Shown in pieces: positions 10,218 to 22,470 of a stretch of DNA of 64,000 nt; position 1 is the first letter of the stretch; each line of letters starts with the position of its first letter. Below the pieces are notes generated by a model that did not search any database, had not been told where the DNA came from, and saw only the letters and a list, made by a program, of their open reading frames with translations. This DNA is from Laguncularia racemosa (Eukaryota > Streptophyta > Magnoliopsida > Myrtales > Combretaceae): the NCBI GenBank assembly GCA_037954665.1, contig JBBMOL010000038.1, positions 1,674,001-1,738,000 on the forward strand, written 5' to 3'. A program made the translations under genes and the position numbers.

Positions 10218-11190
10218 TGTTAAATTCTCTTAATAATAGCTTTGATGATAACAAAAAGCTAAGAGATTACAAACTATGTAATTAAGTGTGTAGATAAATA
10301 ATGCACATGTAATTCAATCTCTGAATAGAAAAGATTTACTTTCAAGTTCGTAATTATGAGGTGACTTAGAGATTGACTTAAAAAGTAAACTTGTTGTATA
10401 ACTCTCAAGTTTGTAGTTAGAAGGTAACTTAGAGACTAACTTAGAAAGTATACTTACTATATGACTCCCAAGTTTGTAGAAAGAAGGTAACTTAGATATG
10501 GACTCAAAGAGTTGAATTTCTACACTAATATAACTATAAAAATGCACAGCATGCTATAGGATGAGTTTATATTTAATTATTTAATCAACGTAAAGGCTTA
10601 GCTTCAAAGTTGAATGTATTTAGGTAATACATTCAAAATGTTCTACATAGTTGGTTAATATATTTTGGGGATTTAAAATTAGAATAAGTTTGAGATTAAA
10701 ATTTTAGTTGGTCCTAACCTGATGAAGAAAAGTATGCATGATGAATATTTATATTTTTCAAAATTTAAAACTATGCTTAAGAAGCAAAAATTATTTAATA
10801 AGGATAACAATTGAGGTATATTTCTATTTTTAAGTGATATGAAGTTAACTATTGATGTTATCTAAGCACTTGAATAACATCATAGAACAAGTTTTTGAAT
10901 TTAAAGATGAGTTATGATCTTCAACAAAATATCAAGAACAAATTCAACGTCTAGCTTAGCCATTTGTAGCTATTGTGTGATCAAAAGAAACATATCTTAA
11001 GCATCCAAGATAAAAAAGAACAAAAAAGAAAAAGAAAAAAGAAAAAAAACTTAGAATTCTCTATGAAAATATTCTATTACATTTTCACCTCTATATCGAG
11101 CTTAGTGAGGATTCTATTTTCTTTATTCCTCAAGAGTCTATCATTTTCTCTCTCTAGCTTGAGTATTTATAGACAAGCATGGATATCGAG
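10218..11190 (+). repeat. 3' LTR of the plus-strand copia element (homologous part)
   Basis: Starts TGTTAAATTCTC and is the inverted counterpart of the LTR at 27211-28515. Shared blocks include GATGATAACAAAAAGCTAAG (10240) and the 'CTCAAGTTTGTAGTTAGAAGGTAACTTAGAG' type repeats (10350-10500). Others are the CTTAAGCATCCAAGAT block (10996) and ATTCTATTTTCTTTATTCCTC (11110). Within 10330-10500 a module of about 70 bp is repeated three times. Recognisable similarity ends near 11190, just at a TATTTATAGACAAG TATA-like motif (11165), so either the LTR diverges after its promoter or another sequence joins there. Confidence 0.75.
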
Positions 11191-13021
11191 ATTTGTAGAA
11201 ATCGAAGCACTAGCCTATCAAAGCGACTCCGGGTGATTAGATTTCAACACGTGGCACTACATTAAAACAAATGCTCCTGATAAGTCCATACATAACCCCA
11301 TATCAAAAGTAATTCCCTTGCATGTGACATGTGTCCAAATGGATTTAATGCACTCAAATTCATGCGCATTAAGACAAATTAAATTAAAAACTTCCTCAAG
11401 AAGCCAATTGATAGTCACTTGGAAGGCCTCTGCATTAGTCCATTTGTGTAAGACAAGTTGTACCCCTCAATCCAACCCAAGAGGCAACAATTCGTGACAA
11501 AGAGGTCATATGCCTTCACCCCAACAAAGGTGGTGATAGTTTTGGCCAAAGGGTTGTAACTCTTTAGTTCTACTCGATGTACAATAGTTTCCACTATGGC
11601 TCAACTGTACTAACCACACTCGTGTGTGGAAATCATCAGTAGCATAGGGAAATAGCTCAACTCCCCACCTACTCTGATATGATGCTCAAGCCATTAAACG
11701 AAGCTTCTCTGGTCATCCCATGCGTTCACAAGCGTATGTCTCATTTACTCATTAGGACTGTGTTCTCTTTTCCAACCAATCACCAAAGAAAGTAGGAGGC
11801 AAATATTGATAGATAATTTCGATCTAGACCAAATCCTAGCTTAAGCCCCTCTCATACAAAGGACATAGTCATGAGCCCAAATGGTAGCCTAGCTCCTATT
11901 CTGATTGGCCTTTTGACTCGGTTAACTCCGGATAAGGCTCATTATAGACCACTAGCCTTCACAAAAACCCACTTTTCCAATACTCGAACACTTTGAATGT
12001 ATACAAGGAGGTACACTCCATGTTCTCCAATTCCAACCATCAAGTAGCATGATCTATACATACCTAAGATCATTTATAGCTCAAGGGATTTGAACCTTAA
12101 ACTCTCTTGCTCACCCTTAAGCTTCTCTTTACTATACATGTTTATACTCTAATTTAAGTATCAAAGTGACTACATCGAACAACCTTGACACCCCTAACTC
12201 ATTGTTTGAGTTTGTTTTGTAGGTCTTTATACCTCTCTTGAATCTACAAGCAACACAATTTTACACATCTATTGTGCTTCCATACAACAATATACATTTT
12301 ATGGATGTAAAAAATGCATTATCATGAAGTTATAAATTGGTTAAATTCAACTAGTATTTAGATTTGTTAGTTTCAGTGGTATCATTTCATTGTAGTAAAA
12401 CCATATTCAATTGTATTAAAATTAACATTTATTTCTTAAAAAATAAAGACTATTTCTTGTAGAATTTAATAGCCATCTCTAGTGAAAAGATTCACCAAGA
12501 AATGCTTCTCTTAAGGTATCCTTTTAACGTCTCAAGTTAGATCTAACCTATACACTTATCTCGACGGGAATGGATTAAGGAAAGAAGTCTTTAAGATTTT
12601 CTCGCCTCCTCGATCCCGGGGTCTACTTCGAATGCACACACAAAGAGAGAGAAATAAATTCCTATATAGACTTATCATGTGAAATTTTGTAGCTGTTAGA
12701 TGGAATCTGAACCCCGGAGATTCTTCTGCATGGAAACTCTCCTGACCAGTGACTACTCCTACCTGGTGCATATTCTTCATAAGGAGGGTAAGGACATGAC
12801 AGCAAACTTTTTAGTACAAGAAATCTATGCTAAAGATCGAGCATATACCATCGTATTACATAGTTTCGACAATAGAACTTTTCCATTTGAAACATTGATG
12901 TTTCTTCATTAAGATATCAACCACAACTATTCATCTATATTCTTCCGCCTTTAAATAGCAATTACACAAACCAGACCTACATAAAACGTTATAATCAATA
13001 TATTGCAAAGCCACTTGTGCT
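11191..13021. other. Unassigned spacer between copia LTR and PUP gene
   Basis: No open reading frame of note and no domain is recognisable on either strand. The sequence may contain the remaining 3' half of the copia LTR (to about 12300), because its composition does not change at 11190, but the minus-strand copy offers no match to confirm this. The last part is the 3' flank of the PUP gene; no perfect AATAAA was seen on the minus strand within 200 bp of the stop. Confidence 0.4.
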
Positions 13022-16000
13022 TTATGGCTGGCTTGGCTGATGATGCGTTTCTGTTAACGCGATTGACTGGGGGATTTCTTTATTGTGCTTGATTTCTCCA
13101 TAGAAATATGAAACAAAACCCCACAAAGAAAGAGCAAGGGAAACTCCCTTTTCTGCTTGGAATTTTTCTTTGAAAAATATAACTGCAAGCACCTCAGTCA
13201 CAGGCAATAGAACTGCAATAATTATCCCCGAGAAAAAGGAAGAGGCAGAGAAGATTAGTCCTATTGCTCCCAGGAAGAAGAATTGCCATATGATTGCATT
13301 CCACACCAACACCATGTAATATTTACCCTCTCCCAGGTCATAATTTTTGGCCTCTCTTGGTATTGCCTGCAAAAAAAATAAAAAATAAAAGAACTTTTAT
13401 TTTGTTCATGAGACGTACAGAGTCTTACTCATATCTCCTTTTCATACTTTTATGTCGGAGAAAGTTAAATACAATACAAGTAAGACGTGTATACTCCATT
13501 GCGTATATATAGCTAGCTCTAAACGTACACGGAACGGGCAACGAACATGCTATGTGCATTCATCTCCAATATAGCCCTACTTTAAAATTGAACTATTCCA
13601 CCCTTGAAATCACCAACATAATAAAACTCATGTATTGGAAAATTGGGCACATATGAAAAGAAGATGGATCAGCTCCAAGAATTATATGTGGATAGCAGAA
13701 GTAGAGTGGTTGAAATGAAAATAAGATGAAGAAAACTGATTTTTTTTTTTAATTTTTTGAGAAATAAAAGATATGAAGCTGAAGAAAAACTAATTATGAC
13801 TTTTTTTTTTCCTTTTTCCCCTGAAAAAAGCATAATTTTTTACCTGTAGTCTCACTTACTGGGAGAGTTCACAAAAACATTTTGAGGTTTTATAACGAGA
13901 ATCCGGTGATGGAATTATCAATATTCACATAATAATTGTCGTATATTGGGGGTATTGCTATGAGGATACATCGTCTAGACAATTCATAAATTTCGTGTAA
14001 CCTTTCTACAAAGGGAAGGCGGTTTGTGTTTTGGAACAAGGATTTCAGCAAGTACATAAACGAAAATAAAAGATATGTCTACGCAAAGTTTTATTAGCTC
14101 TAATACTGACGGATATTTTAATTAGGGACCATTCATGCTTGGCCCGTTGTGAAAGCTTCCATTTCTTTCATTATGCAGCTTCAGGTTCCCACTAGCGATA
14201 TTCACAATATTCCATTTCTTTCTATATTGAGCACTTTATACCGTGTTTTTTCAATTCCCACTTTAAGTTCCTCTAAACTCTCATTAAAAGGGGAAAATTG
14301 ACTACAAAATTCTACTCCATTTACAAAAGATAGCCCCAGTTGCGTTTGTTTGATGGAAAATCTCTTTCTTTTTGGTTTTTTTTTTTCCATAGGTCATCTA
14401 ATCACTTTAGTTCAATATTACTATCATAATCTGAAACGATTATAATAACTAATTGCTGTAGTTATAAATTGAGATTAGATATAGGAACATGTAATGCTCC
14501 AAAGCGAATAAAACATTGTATGATCAAGTAGTTCTAGGGCAGGTAGTAAAAGTCATTACGTAGGTTTGACTTTCAAATTTTTGAGACCTATAGTTATAGG
14601 GTGAGGCAGAGGATATGCCCTCTTATCCCTCTAAAACCTAGATGAAGCTTATACTTTGTATGTTATATTTTCCAAGTTGTAGGGTACTTTTAACTTCTCA
14701 ACATATGCTAATATCATAAAAGCACATGTACAATATCCATAATAAACATAATTTACCTTTGAAACAATATCAACTTACAACTTAAATATTATAATTTTAT
14801 ATATGAATGACCAATAATATTGATTTAATTAATAATTTTTTTTTAAAAAATCTACTAATTTCATTTGACTCAAAGTTGTAGCTATTATGATGTATATTTT
14901 GGAAGGTGCTTTGAAAAATCACACTGGTGATCCGATTTTAAACTTTTGAAACCTATAACTATAGTATAGAATACAAATTTAGTAGTCCTAACCTTCTAAA
15001 GAGGACTTAAAAGGTAGGTGCACCATTAAAGCACTTATTTTTAGTAATACCATTTTAAAAAATGTAATATATATATAGAGAGAGAGAGCTTTATACACAA
15101 AAATAAAACAAAAAATTGAGCCAACATGTAAAACAAGCTACCATGCTTGCCGACATTATTTATTGCTATCAAGGACTTGTAATGGCTGTCATTCCGACTA
15201 ATGTATAAAATGGGTCTTCTAGTGTTAGGGAATTTAGCCTGGCATACTGTAGAATGGCCGTCTTCCAGAGGTAATACGACATGACCGATAGAGTCGAAAT
15301 GGTAATAAGAGGATGGTTTAGTCTATGTGCCGGGAGAAAACAATCACTGTTTACATGCTACATGTTAGGAAGATGTGGTACGTAAATTATTAATAAAATC
15401 TTAATACATATACTTCATCTAAAATACGAATAGTAGTTTTTTCTAGAATTTACCCAATGCAATTTATGTTATTGACATTGTATAGCACGTAAATCTTCTT
15501 TCATGGGTAGACTGAATAATTTGTTGCCGTGAACAGAGGATAACAGGGGACAGTTAAGCATAAATTCAAAAGCTGTCTATTCAAATGGATACCACATATC
15601 TTATTAGCATCTCACAACCAGAAATAAACTTTTTTGCGTTTGTATGTATGTGAATCGGGCATGTAGTGAGAGCGGAGAGAGTAGGAGAAAAACCTCGAAG
15701 TCCTTGTTAATCAGCATTCCAACGGTGCAAACACCAGTTGCAAACAAAGACATCACCATCTGAACCTCCATCACCAGCGAATAAGTAATCACCTGTTTGG
15801 CCTTTTTATAAGTCAGCTCCACTAAGGGCAATATGAAACCATACAAAACAGCAGCTCCAATGGTCATGATGAATCCTAGGAAGTATTCCTTGTTTGATTC
15901 GCCCTTAGGGCGGTCACTGCTGGTATGTAGTGCCAGCACACCAGCTCCAATAGTTAACAAAAACACCGAATTCATGGAGTAAAAATCAAACTTCTGCTTG

Positions 16001-16401
16001 ACCAAGAGGAATGCAAACCCTGCCGTAAAGGCAAGGTGGGTGGCAATGATCAAAGACAATGTCGAAACAGGAAGCCGAGCGACCCCATAAGCGTAGAGGT
16101 AGTCGTCGAAGCCGGTTAGGACTCCGATAAACGCGAAGGCTATAAATAAGAAAGGTTTCGTGGAGAACAGCTTGGCACTAGGGCCTTCCGTGGCACGGCG
16201 ATGCCAATAAGTGACTGTGAGAGGGATTAGCATCAAAGGAAATCCTGCAGTTTCTAGCCAACTCGATAGCCATAATCGTTCACCGCCATGGATGAAATAG
16301 AGCCGCATGACTAATGGACCACCAGTGGTGCCTATAGATAACACAATCGAGTTGATAACTAGAAGAACCTTTTTCAGGGTTCTTGCTTGATTTTCCTCCA
16401 T
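13022..16401 (-). CDS. PUP: Purine permease family transporter (PUP), two exons
   Basis: Exon 1 (16401 down to 15694, 236 codons) starts MEENQARTLKKVLLVINSIV. Exon 2 (13366 down to 13022, 114 codons plus stop) starts AIPREAKNYDLGEGKYYMV. The junction is phase 0 with GT at 15693-15692 and TTTTTTTGCAG at 13367, giving 350 residues, a normal PUP length. Family features are SIGTTGGPLVMRLYF near residue 22, WLETAGFP, GVLTGFDDYLYAYGVARLPVSTLSLIIATHLAFTA split by helices, and FFSGIIIAVLLPVTEVLAVIFFKEKF in exon 2. About ten hydrophobic helices are visible. PUPs belong to the drug/metabolite transporter superfamily and move adenine, cytokinins or related heterocycles across plasma membrane or tonoplast with protons; the substrate cannot be read from sequence. 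It has no internal stop and is the only intact host gene in the window. Confidence 0.93.
13367..15693 (-). other. Single intron of the PUP gene
   Basis: The donor GAG|GTTTTT and acceptor TTTGCAG|GCA fit the GT-AG rule and preserve the frame of a conserved protein region (NKDFE|AIPREAK). The intron is 2327 bp, AT-rich, with T-runs (13740-13760, 13801-13815) and a TA/GA microsatellite at 15069-15089. No transposon was recognised inside. The donor lacks the usual GTAAGT consensus. Confidence 0.85.
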
Positions 16402-17144
16402 TCCTCAATTAATTCCACAAGAGATGTTCTTTTTATTTATTTATTTTTTTGTTTTGGGAATGGATGGGTGGATAAAAATAGTTATGGTCAGATGTGTATG
16501 CGATACGTGTCTATATATCATTAGAGTTGGTGTCAGGTTTAGTCAGACATAGGACAATAATAATTGTAGAATCAAGTCAAAAGGGGTGTCTACAATAAAA
16601 TAAATACCAGGAAGTAGTTAATGTCGCTTTTCATCAGAAAATCCCGGCGATTTTTGTCCAAGCGGTAATGCGTAGAGTTTCGAGTTTGAACCCATCGAAC
16701 TTCCATCACGAGGAGTTTTTTCTCACTCACAGTATCCTCTTGCATCAAACCCAGCAAATAGCATTACCCTTCTCCCCTCCTTCTCGTTAATATCCCACTA
16801 CACATCAATACGAACCGTAATACAAGAACTCACCGCTGAAAAGTCATCCTCCGAGTTCGACAAAAACCATTGACCCTCTTCAAGCTATCCCATAGGAAAC
16901 ATAACCCTGTCCATACCTTGCAACATCAATTGCCATTTCCATAAACCTGTAAACCCAAAAAACCCTAATTTTCAAATTAGCATGATTGTCCAAAATTGAT
17001 CTCGACCTAGCCAGCGCAAACCCAATTATAAGAGCATAATTGACATAAGCTCATCTCGGAATGAAGGAAAGGCCTCATGTGCAATGTAAAGATAATTGAT
17101 TGGTGGGAATTGAACCTCTGGATCCGGCATTGGGAAGCCTACTT
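16402..17144. other. PUP upstream region with a tRNA-like (SINE-like) patch
   Basis: No coding sequence is recognised. At 16655-16700 the plus strand has GTCCAAGCGGTAATGCG followed about 20 bp later by GAGTTTGAACCC. These resemble RNA polymerase III A and B boxes at roughly tRNA-head spacing. Downstream (16740-17060) is C-rich, unassigned sequence. A SINE would need a 3' tail and flanking duplication, which I could not see. Confidence 0.25.
16511..16517 (-). promoter_or_regulatory. Candidate TATA box of the PUP gene
   Basis: The minus strand reads GATATATAGACACG about 110 bp upstream of the PUP start codon, a distance compatible with a short 5' UTR. No other TATA-like motif is closer. Transcription start is not known. 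Confidence 0.35.
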
Positions 17145-17876
17145 AAACCAAATAGAACCTAGACATTTACATTTTATCTTTATTTATTCTATAATAATTT
17201 TTTTTTTAATTTTAGCAAGCACATTTTGTCGGTTTCACAAGAGGACGACCAAACACAATAACAATTGGTTTGAGAATGGATCACGGTCCATAATGAACCA
17301 AAGGAGAACTGGTTTTTGTGTTTCTTTATTGTTGCGTGATTGGAGCTTGAAGTGACACTATATGTGTTATTTTATTTAGGTTATTTTTCCATAATTGTAA
17401 TATGGTATAAATACTTGTTATGTAGGTTTTTGTAAGGGACTTTTGAAATACAAATTTCATATTACAATTGTCGTGGAATGCTAAGCCTTTCATGCCCTTA
17501 CTCTTATCAATTCTCATAGAATTGTGGCGAGTGAATTTTGATTGTGTTGTGCGTAATATCAACAACATCAAAATCAATCCTAATTCCAACTAGTATATAA
17601 CATCTGATAAGGAATTAGCTCCTCTTATCTATCTCTTATTCACGCAAATTAGGATCCATTTTTAATTTAGGGTTCACGCCCCAATTGATTAAAAATTGGC
17701 TCCTTATTGTGCCATCCTTGATTTATAATACAAATCAACAATTGCTCTTCTTCTATCATGTTTAACGTCAAAACTAGGGTTCATAAGGATTAGTGGTTCA
17801 TGCCATTTTGATTGTGTATTATTCAATCGAATCCTTAATTGCATTGTGTACTTGTAATTGGGTCTTGAGCAGATCA
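17145..17876 (+). repeat. LTR fragment, family B (related to family A)
   Basis: This region aligns along its length with 61862-62505: shared CTTTATTTA, GACGACCAAACACAATA, GGATCACGGTCCATAATGAACC and AGGAGAACTGG, then TATAAATACTTG and AATTGTGGCGAGTG. It also shares the AACCAAAGAAGAACTGG block with family A (complement near 46700). The end GAGCAGATCA at 17876 corresponds to CACATCA of family A. No internal retrotransposon sequence flanks it, so it is a solo or broken LTR. Confidence 0.6.
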
Positions 17877-18769
17877 GTTACTGTTCCCAAATCCCTTGAG
17901 ATTTTCTCCTAGATCTGTTATAAACAATAGTGTCTTGTAAGGTGTTTCCTATGTAGTATTACAATTTGTTAAGGTTCTTTACTTAACCAATCCTATATTT
18001 AGTATTGTTTATTGGTTTCTCCTTAGGAATTATAGCACATATGTTGTTGGTCAAAGTATTGTTCCTACACATTCTAGCCTTTTTTAAAATTCCCTTGCTA
18101 TAGTAATGTATCTATGTCTATTTCTCGGTTTTCCTTGCCATTGTATTGCTCCTAAAACTTTAGAATTTCCATTGCAGTTTGATTTCCTTGCCATTATATT
18201 GTTGTTGGGTCAATGTAGCTAGTGAAGGTTAAGCTATTGATTAATCTTACTGGATATAGACTACATAATCCTTTCCTTATCCTAGTTTAACTCTTCTCTA
18301 GTGATCTATACTACTACAGGGAGACATTTCCACTATGAGTCGAATCCTAAACTTTGCACACGGCACTGAAATAAATACCCAAATAGTCATTAAATTGGAA
18401 ACATAACAACGGCCATCAAAGAACAAAACCATTATGGTGTGCAAAGTGATATTAGGCAAAGTTGAAAATAGAACAGCATTTGTTTTCATCCCAAAGAAGT
18501 CTTGGAAGAACTATGGCATTTGTGAGATCATAGCCTCAAAACCAAATATATTTGTATGTAGTTTTGGGAAAAAACACTAAGTCCTTAAAATCATCAAAGA
18601 TGGTCTATGGGCATTCATGGGAAAGTTATTAGCACTTAATATATGGGAAGCACATTAGAGAATAGAGGATGTAAGATTGGATAAATCCTCATTCTAGTCA
18701 ATGCCAACAAGATGTAAAGAGTGTTGGAGAAGTCTTAGAAGTAAAGCTAGTTAATGTTAGAGGTAGAGT

Positions 18770-19759
18770 GACAACAGGTTTTTTAAGGGTGAAAGTGAAT
18801 GTGGATATGAACTAGCACCTCCAAATTGGTACTTAGATAAGCAAGAATAAATCAAATAGGCATTATGTGCATTTCAACTATGAGAAGCTATCGAACATTT
18901 ACTTCGTATGTGGACATTTTAGGCATTCTACTATAGCCTGCAATGAGGAGAGCAATTGTTAGAAATTTAACTCTAGCTTGAGAGCACATGTGACTAAACC
19001 TTTATCAAAAGCTAATGACTCTTCTAGCAATGCTTTGCCCACTTAATCATTTTCCATAGAAACATCTTCTAGTGAATTAGGCCTTAATATTATATCCTAT
19101 AATGCAAGGATTCCTACATGTAACAATGAGGAAGGGACCCCCTATTCAACTTCAACAAACTTAAAGCAAAAGAAAGTATACATTCTGCCCTTCAAGAAAA
19201 CCAGATCCTCATCACATCACTCATCCGAAGATAACCTTTCCAACTCTCCCCTGTAGAGCCAAAACCTTCTAGAAACACCACTTCAAACCTCCACCAAATC
19301 AAACTCCAACCAATCTAATGATAAACAAGGAGCGTAAATAGAAATTACCAGCCCAATTAAGACTAAAACCATCCTCAAGAACCAACCCAGACCAAGACTA
19401 CTCCGCACATGCAAATAGAACCATTGTCCCTATCACCAAAAGCACATAAACATAACCTACCACAATCCTCAAATACCCAAAGTGAATATGTGGTTGAATT
19501 TCCTGACTTACCACTCAAACCACACATAATCCCAAACCCCTTCAAACTTGCTCCATCTCACCTCATACTTGCTCTTCAAACATTAGCAACCAAAAGGCAT
19601 GCAGAGGAGTTACAAATGGGCAAAATGAAAAGACTAAAATTTGATGAGTTTGATAAAATTGAGTCCACATCTAAGAAGAAGTCTCCAAAGAAGAAAGGTA
19701 GGAAAATAAGAAAGACTGCAATTAGAAGAAGAAAGCAAGCTCACATGAAAATCCATTAG
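18770..19759 (+). pseudogene. LINE ORF1-like protein (nucleic-acid binding)
   Basis: NYEKLSNIYFVCGHFRHSTIAC at 18875-18950, split here as NYEKLSNIYFVCGHF plus RHSTIAC, is the C-x2-C-x4-H-x4-C type knuckle typical of plant L1 ORF1 (here with the first Cys replaced by Tyr/Phe neighbours). It is preceded by RVKVNVDMN. It ends with a 116-codon open stretch (19409-19759) that is very basic at its C-terminus (KKKSPKKKGRKIRKTAIRRR). The role in active elements is binding LINE RNA. Confidence 0.6.
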
Positions 19760-19849
19760 ACTTAATATCAATGAACCTAATAAATGTCCCAATTCTCCCC
19801 ACTAAAGACAATCCAAATGGCTATGGTGGCTAGCTAAAATTAGCCACAC

Positions 19850-20470
19850 AAGAGCAATGATCATCATTAGTTAGAATTGTCAAGGTGTAGGGCCTCGCCT
19901 GATAGTTCAACACCTTTTGGACCTCATCAAGAAAAATAATTTGAGTATTATTTACTAATGGAAATGAAAAACTCGTCTAGCAAGCTTCAAGTTTTAAGAA
20001 GAAGAATGAGGTTAACAAACGAATTTCATGTACCCCCTGTAGGTTTATCTAGTGGATTGGGCCTTTAGTGGACAGATGACATCATAATAAATATTCAAAG
20101 ATCCAGCAAACCACATCAAATCTTGGGTGCATCTATCGAATGGATGCCTCTTCGCCCATATGTTTTAGATTTATGCTGATCTAGACTCGTAGTCTCATCA
20201 AGGTTTGTGGAGAGAACTAGAACAAATTGGATCCAATTTAACCACTCCATGGTTTTATATTAGGGACTTCAATGAAATCATGTACAATTTTGCAAAGGAA
20301 GGTAGAATGCTTAGATGTAGTCATCTCATGGAGCAATTCAATTCAATGATCATCAAAGCAAACTTAAATGATTTGGGCTTTCAAGGAACCCCTTTCACAT
20401 GGTTAAATAAAAGAGAGGAAGATAGAATGGTATTAGAAAGAATTGACAGAGCTTTTGGATCCCTTGAATA
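19850..20470 (+). pseudogene. LINE endonuclease domain
   Basis: Starts MIIIS(W)NCQGVGPRLIVQHLL near 19858 and contains PWFYIRDFNEIM (20250-20285; active elements have GDFN). LNDLGFQGTPFTWLNKRE (20365-20415) and VLERIDRAF (20430-20458) follow. These are the conserved blocks of the exonuclease/endonuclease/phosphatase fold used by L1 elements to nick target DNA. The GDFN glycine is Arg here, and frames shift around 19940-20200. Confidence 0.8.
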
Positions 20471-21119
20471 GCTACACAAATTCCCATAAAACCAATTATT
20501 GCTTAGTGAAATGGTGGGATTAGATTGCATAGCTCTAATTGTGGACACAAACTTCACATATAAGAAGGGAAGGAAAATATTCAAATTTGAAAATATGTAG
20601 ACCACCTCTAAAGATTGTGACAATACTATCCAAACAACTTAGGATGAAAATCCACTAAGTAATCACCCCTTTCCACTTGGTTTTAAGCTGAGGAAATGTA
20701 GAGTGAAGTTAAGTGAATGGAGTCGGGCTACTTTTAAAAATAACAAGACTAAAATCAAGAGAATAAAAAAGCAATTGAGGGAAATTGAAAAAAGAGGCAG
20801 TCAAATGGATAGAGGCGGAGAAGCACTTGATTGAAAATCTTGAAATTCACTAGAAGAGGGAGGAGTTATTCTAGTAATAGCAATTTAGGGTAAGCCGGTT
20901 GAAGGAAGGAAACAAGAAACACAAAATTCTTCCATAACTCTACCGTGATGCATAGGAAGAGCAATAAAATTTTAAGATTAAAGAACAATGAGAATATTTA
21001 GATAGAGGATGAGGAGGCAATTATGTAGATGTTCCAAGATCACTATGTCAACCTTTTCCAATCAGATGGTGAATGAGAATGGGGAAATGTTCTTGATGCA
21101 ATCCCAAACCTTATCACTA

Positions 21120-22300
21120 AAAGGGCAAATGATAGTCTGTGTTGCCTAATGACTAAGGATAAGATAAAGAATGCTGCTTTCCAGCTTAGGGTTCTAAAAG
21201 CGTTAAGGCTCGATGGCTTTCTAAGGGTATTTTATCAGTGTTATTGGTACATTGTGGGAGAAAGTGTAATGGAAACTATCAAAACCTTTTTTAGTATAGG
21301 TATAATCCCTCTAAACTTGAATCTAACTAACATCGTTTTGATTCCCAAATGTGCATCCCCCCAAGAAGTAGGTCATTTCTATCCCATTAGTTACGCAACT
21401 TCATATTTAAAACCATATTTAGAATTATGGTCAATCACATGAAACCGTTCCTTCAAGGTCTTATCTCCAAATCTCAAAGTGCTTTTGTGTCGGGTCGTGT
21501 CATTCATGATCACATCATAATTGTGCATGAGGCTTTCTATTTTCTAAGAACTAAGCAATCTAGCACCAAAATGTACTATGCCCTGAAACTTGATATAAAG
21601 AAAGCCTACGACTACATAGAATGAGATTTTCTTGAAGTAACCCTTACTAAGCTGGGATTTTATGGCACTATAATAAAGTGGGTGGTGGAGTGTGTAAGGT
21701 CAGTCTCATATAGGATTATAGTTAATGGAAAGACAGCTGGTCATGTGCATCCGTCTAGAGCACACAACAGGGGGACCCATTGTCACCTTACCTTTTCATT
21801 CTGATAGTAAAGGCATTATTTAGAAATGTTAAGCATACAAAATGACTTTATGGAATGGGAATTAGATGGTCATGTCCTATTTTATCTCATATGTTGTTTG
21901 CTAATGGCTCTTTATTCTTTATAAAGGCCAAAGTTTCAAATGTTCAGGTACCAAAGAACATTCTTTAAGAATACTATAAAGCCTTAGGACAAAAAATCAA
22001 CCTTCAGAAATCAAGCCTACTTTTTAGTAAGAATGTTACTATTGAAAGGATAGAGGAAATGAGTTCAGCACTGGAGATTCCAATATCAAATAATCTAGGT
22101 AAATATTTGAAATTTCCTACAATATGGGGAAGAAACAAGATGGAAGCATTAAACTTTGTAAAAGACCGAATTCAAACAAAACTAAAGAGTTGGAAGCAGT
22201 GTATTTTTTCTAATGTGGGAAGAGAAGTCCTCATCAAAGTTGAAAAGTTGGGATACTCATGAGTTTTTTAAATTCTAAGCAAAATAGTGTAGGGAGCTAA
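21120..22300 (+). pseudogene. LINE reverse transcriptase
   Basis: Blocks recognised: GIIPLNLNLTNIVLIPKC (21300-21350), GHFYPISYA (21370-21395), QGLISKSQSAFVSGR (21450-21495), YALKLDIKKAYDYIE (21580-21624), GGPIVTLPFHSD region replacing GDPLSP (21770-21800), and the post-palm ALGQKINLQKS (21980-22015). The FADD box is replaced by FANG near 21897-21905, so the catalytic pair is lost. Confidence 0.82.
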
Positions 22301-22470
22301 GTTCATTGATAGCTCAATACTAGTGGGGCTAAAAAAAATGAAGAAAGGAAGATTCACTTGAAAAGTTGGGATAAAATATCCTTACCTAAATTAAAAGGAG
22401 GTTTGGGATTCAAGGATTTAGGTGATTTCAACTCAACTTTGTTAACAAAACTGTAATCACTTTGTCATGT

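Larger units (their letters stand above)
17877..22470 (+). mobile_element. L1-type LINE, 3'-truncated and decayed
   Basis: In order on the plus strand are an ORF1-like region with a zinc knuckle (18770-19760), an apurinic endonuclease (19850-20470), a linker, and a reverse transcriptase (21120-22300). Next come post-RT motifs such as LKSWKQCIFSNVGREVLIK (22170-22230) and LPKLKGGLGFKDLGDFN (22385-22435). The sequence then stops and runs into an LTR fragment, so the 3' end with its poly(A) tail is missing. The 5' boundary is not clear; 17877-18290 contains no recognised coding sequence. Stops and frameshifts are frequent. Confidence 0.82.

Noticed and set aside
10973..11236. 87-codon frame with a Lys/Arg run and hydrophobic part
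   Set aside because: Lies inside the copia LTR and spans its purine-rich tract and promoter; not conserved in the inverted LTR copy.
11191..12300. Continuation of the copia LTR up to about 12300
   Set aside because: Plausible from composition, but I could not align it with the other copia LTR beyond about 11190, so the boundary was not extended.
12700..12912. 70-codon frame on the plus strand downstream of PUP
   Set aside because: No domain, no start context, and it overlaps an equally open minus frame; treated as chance.
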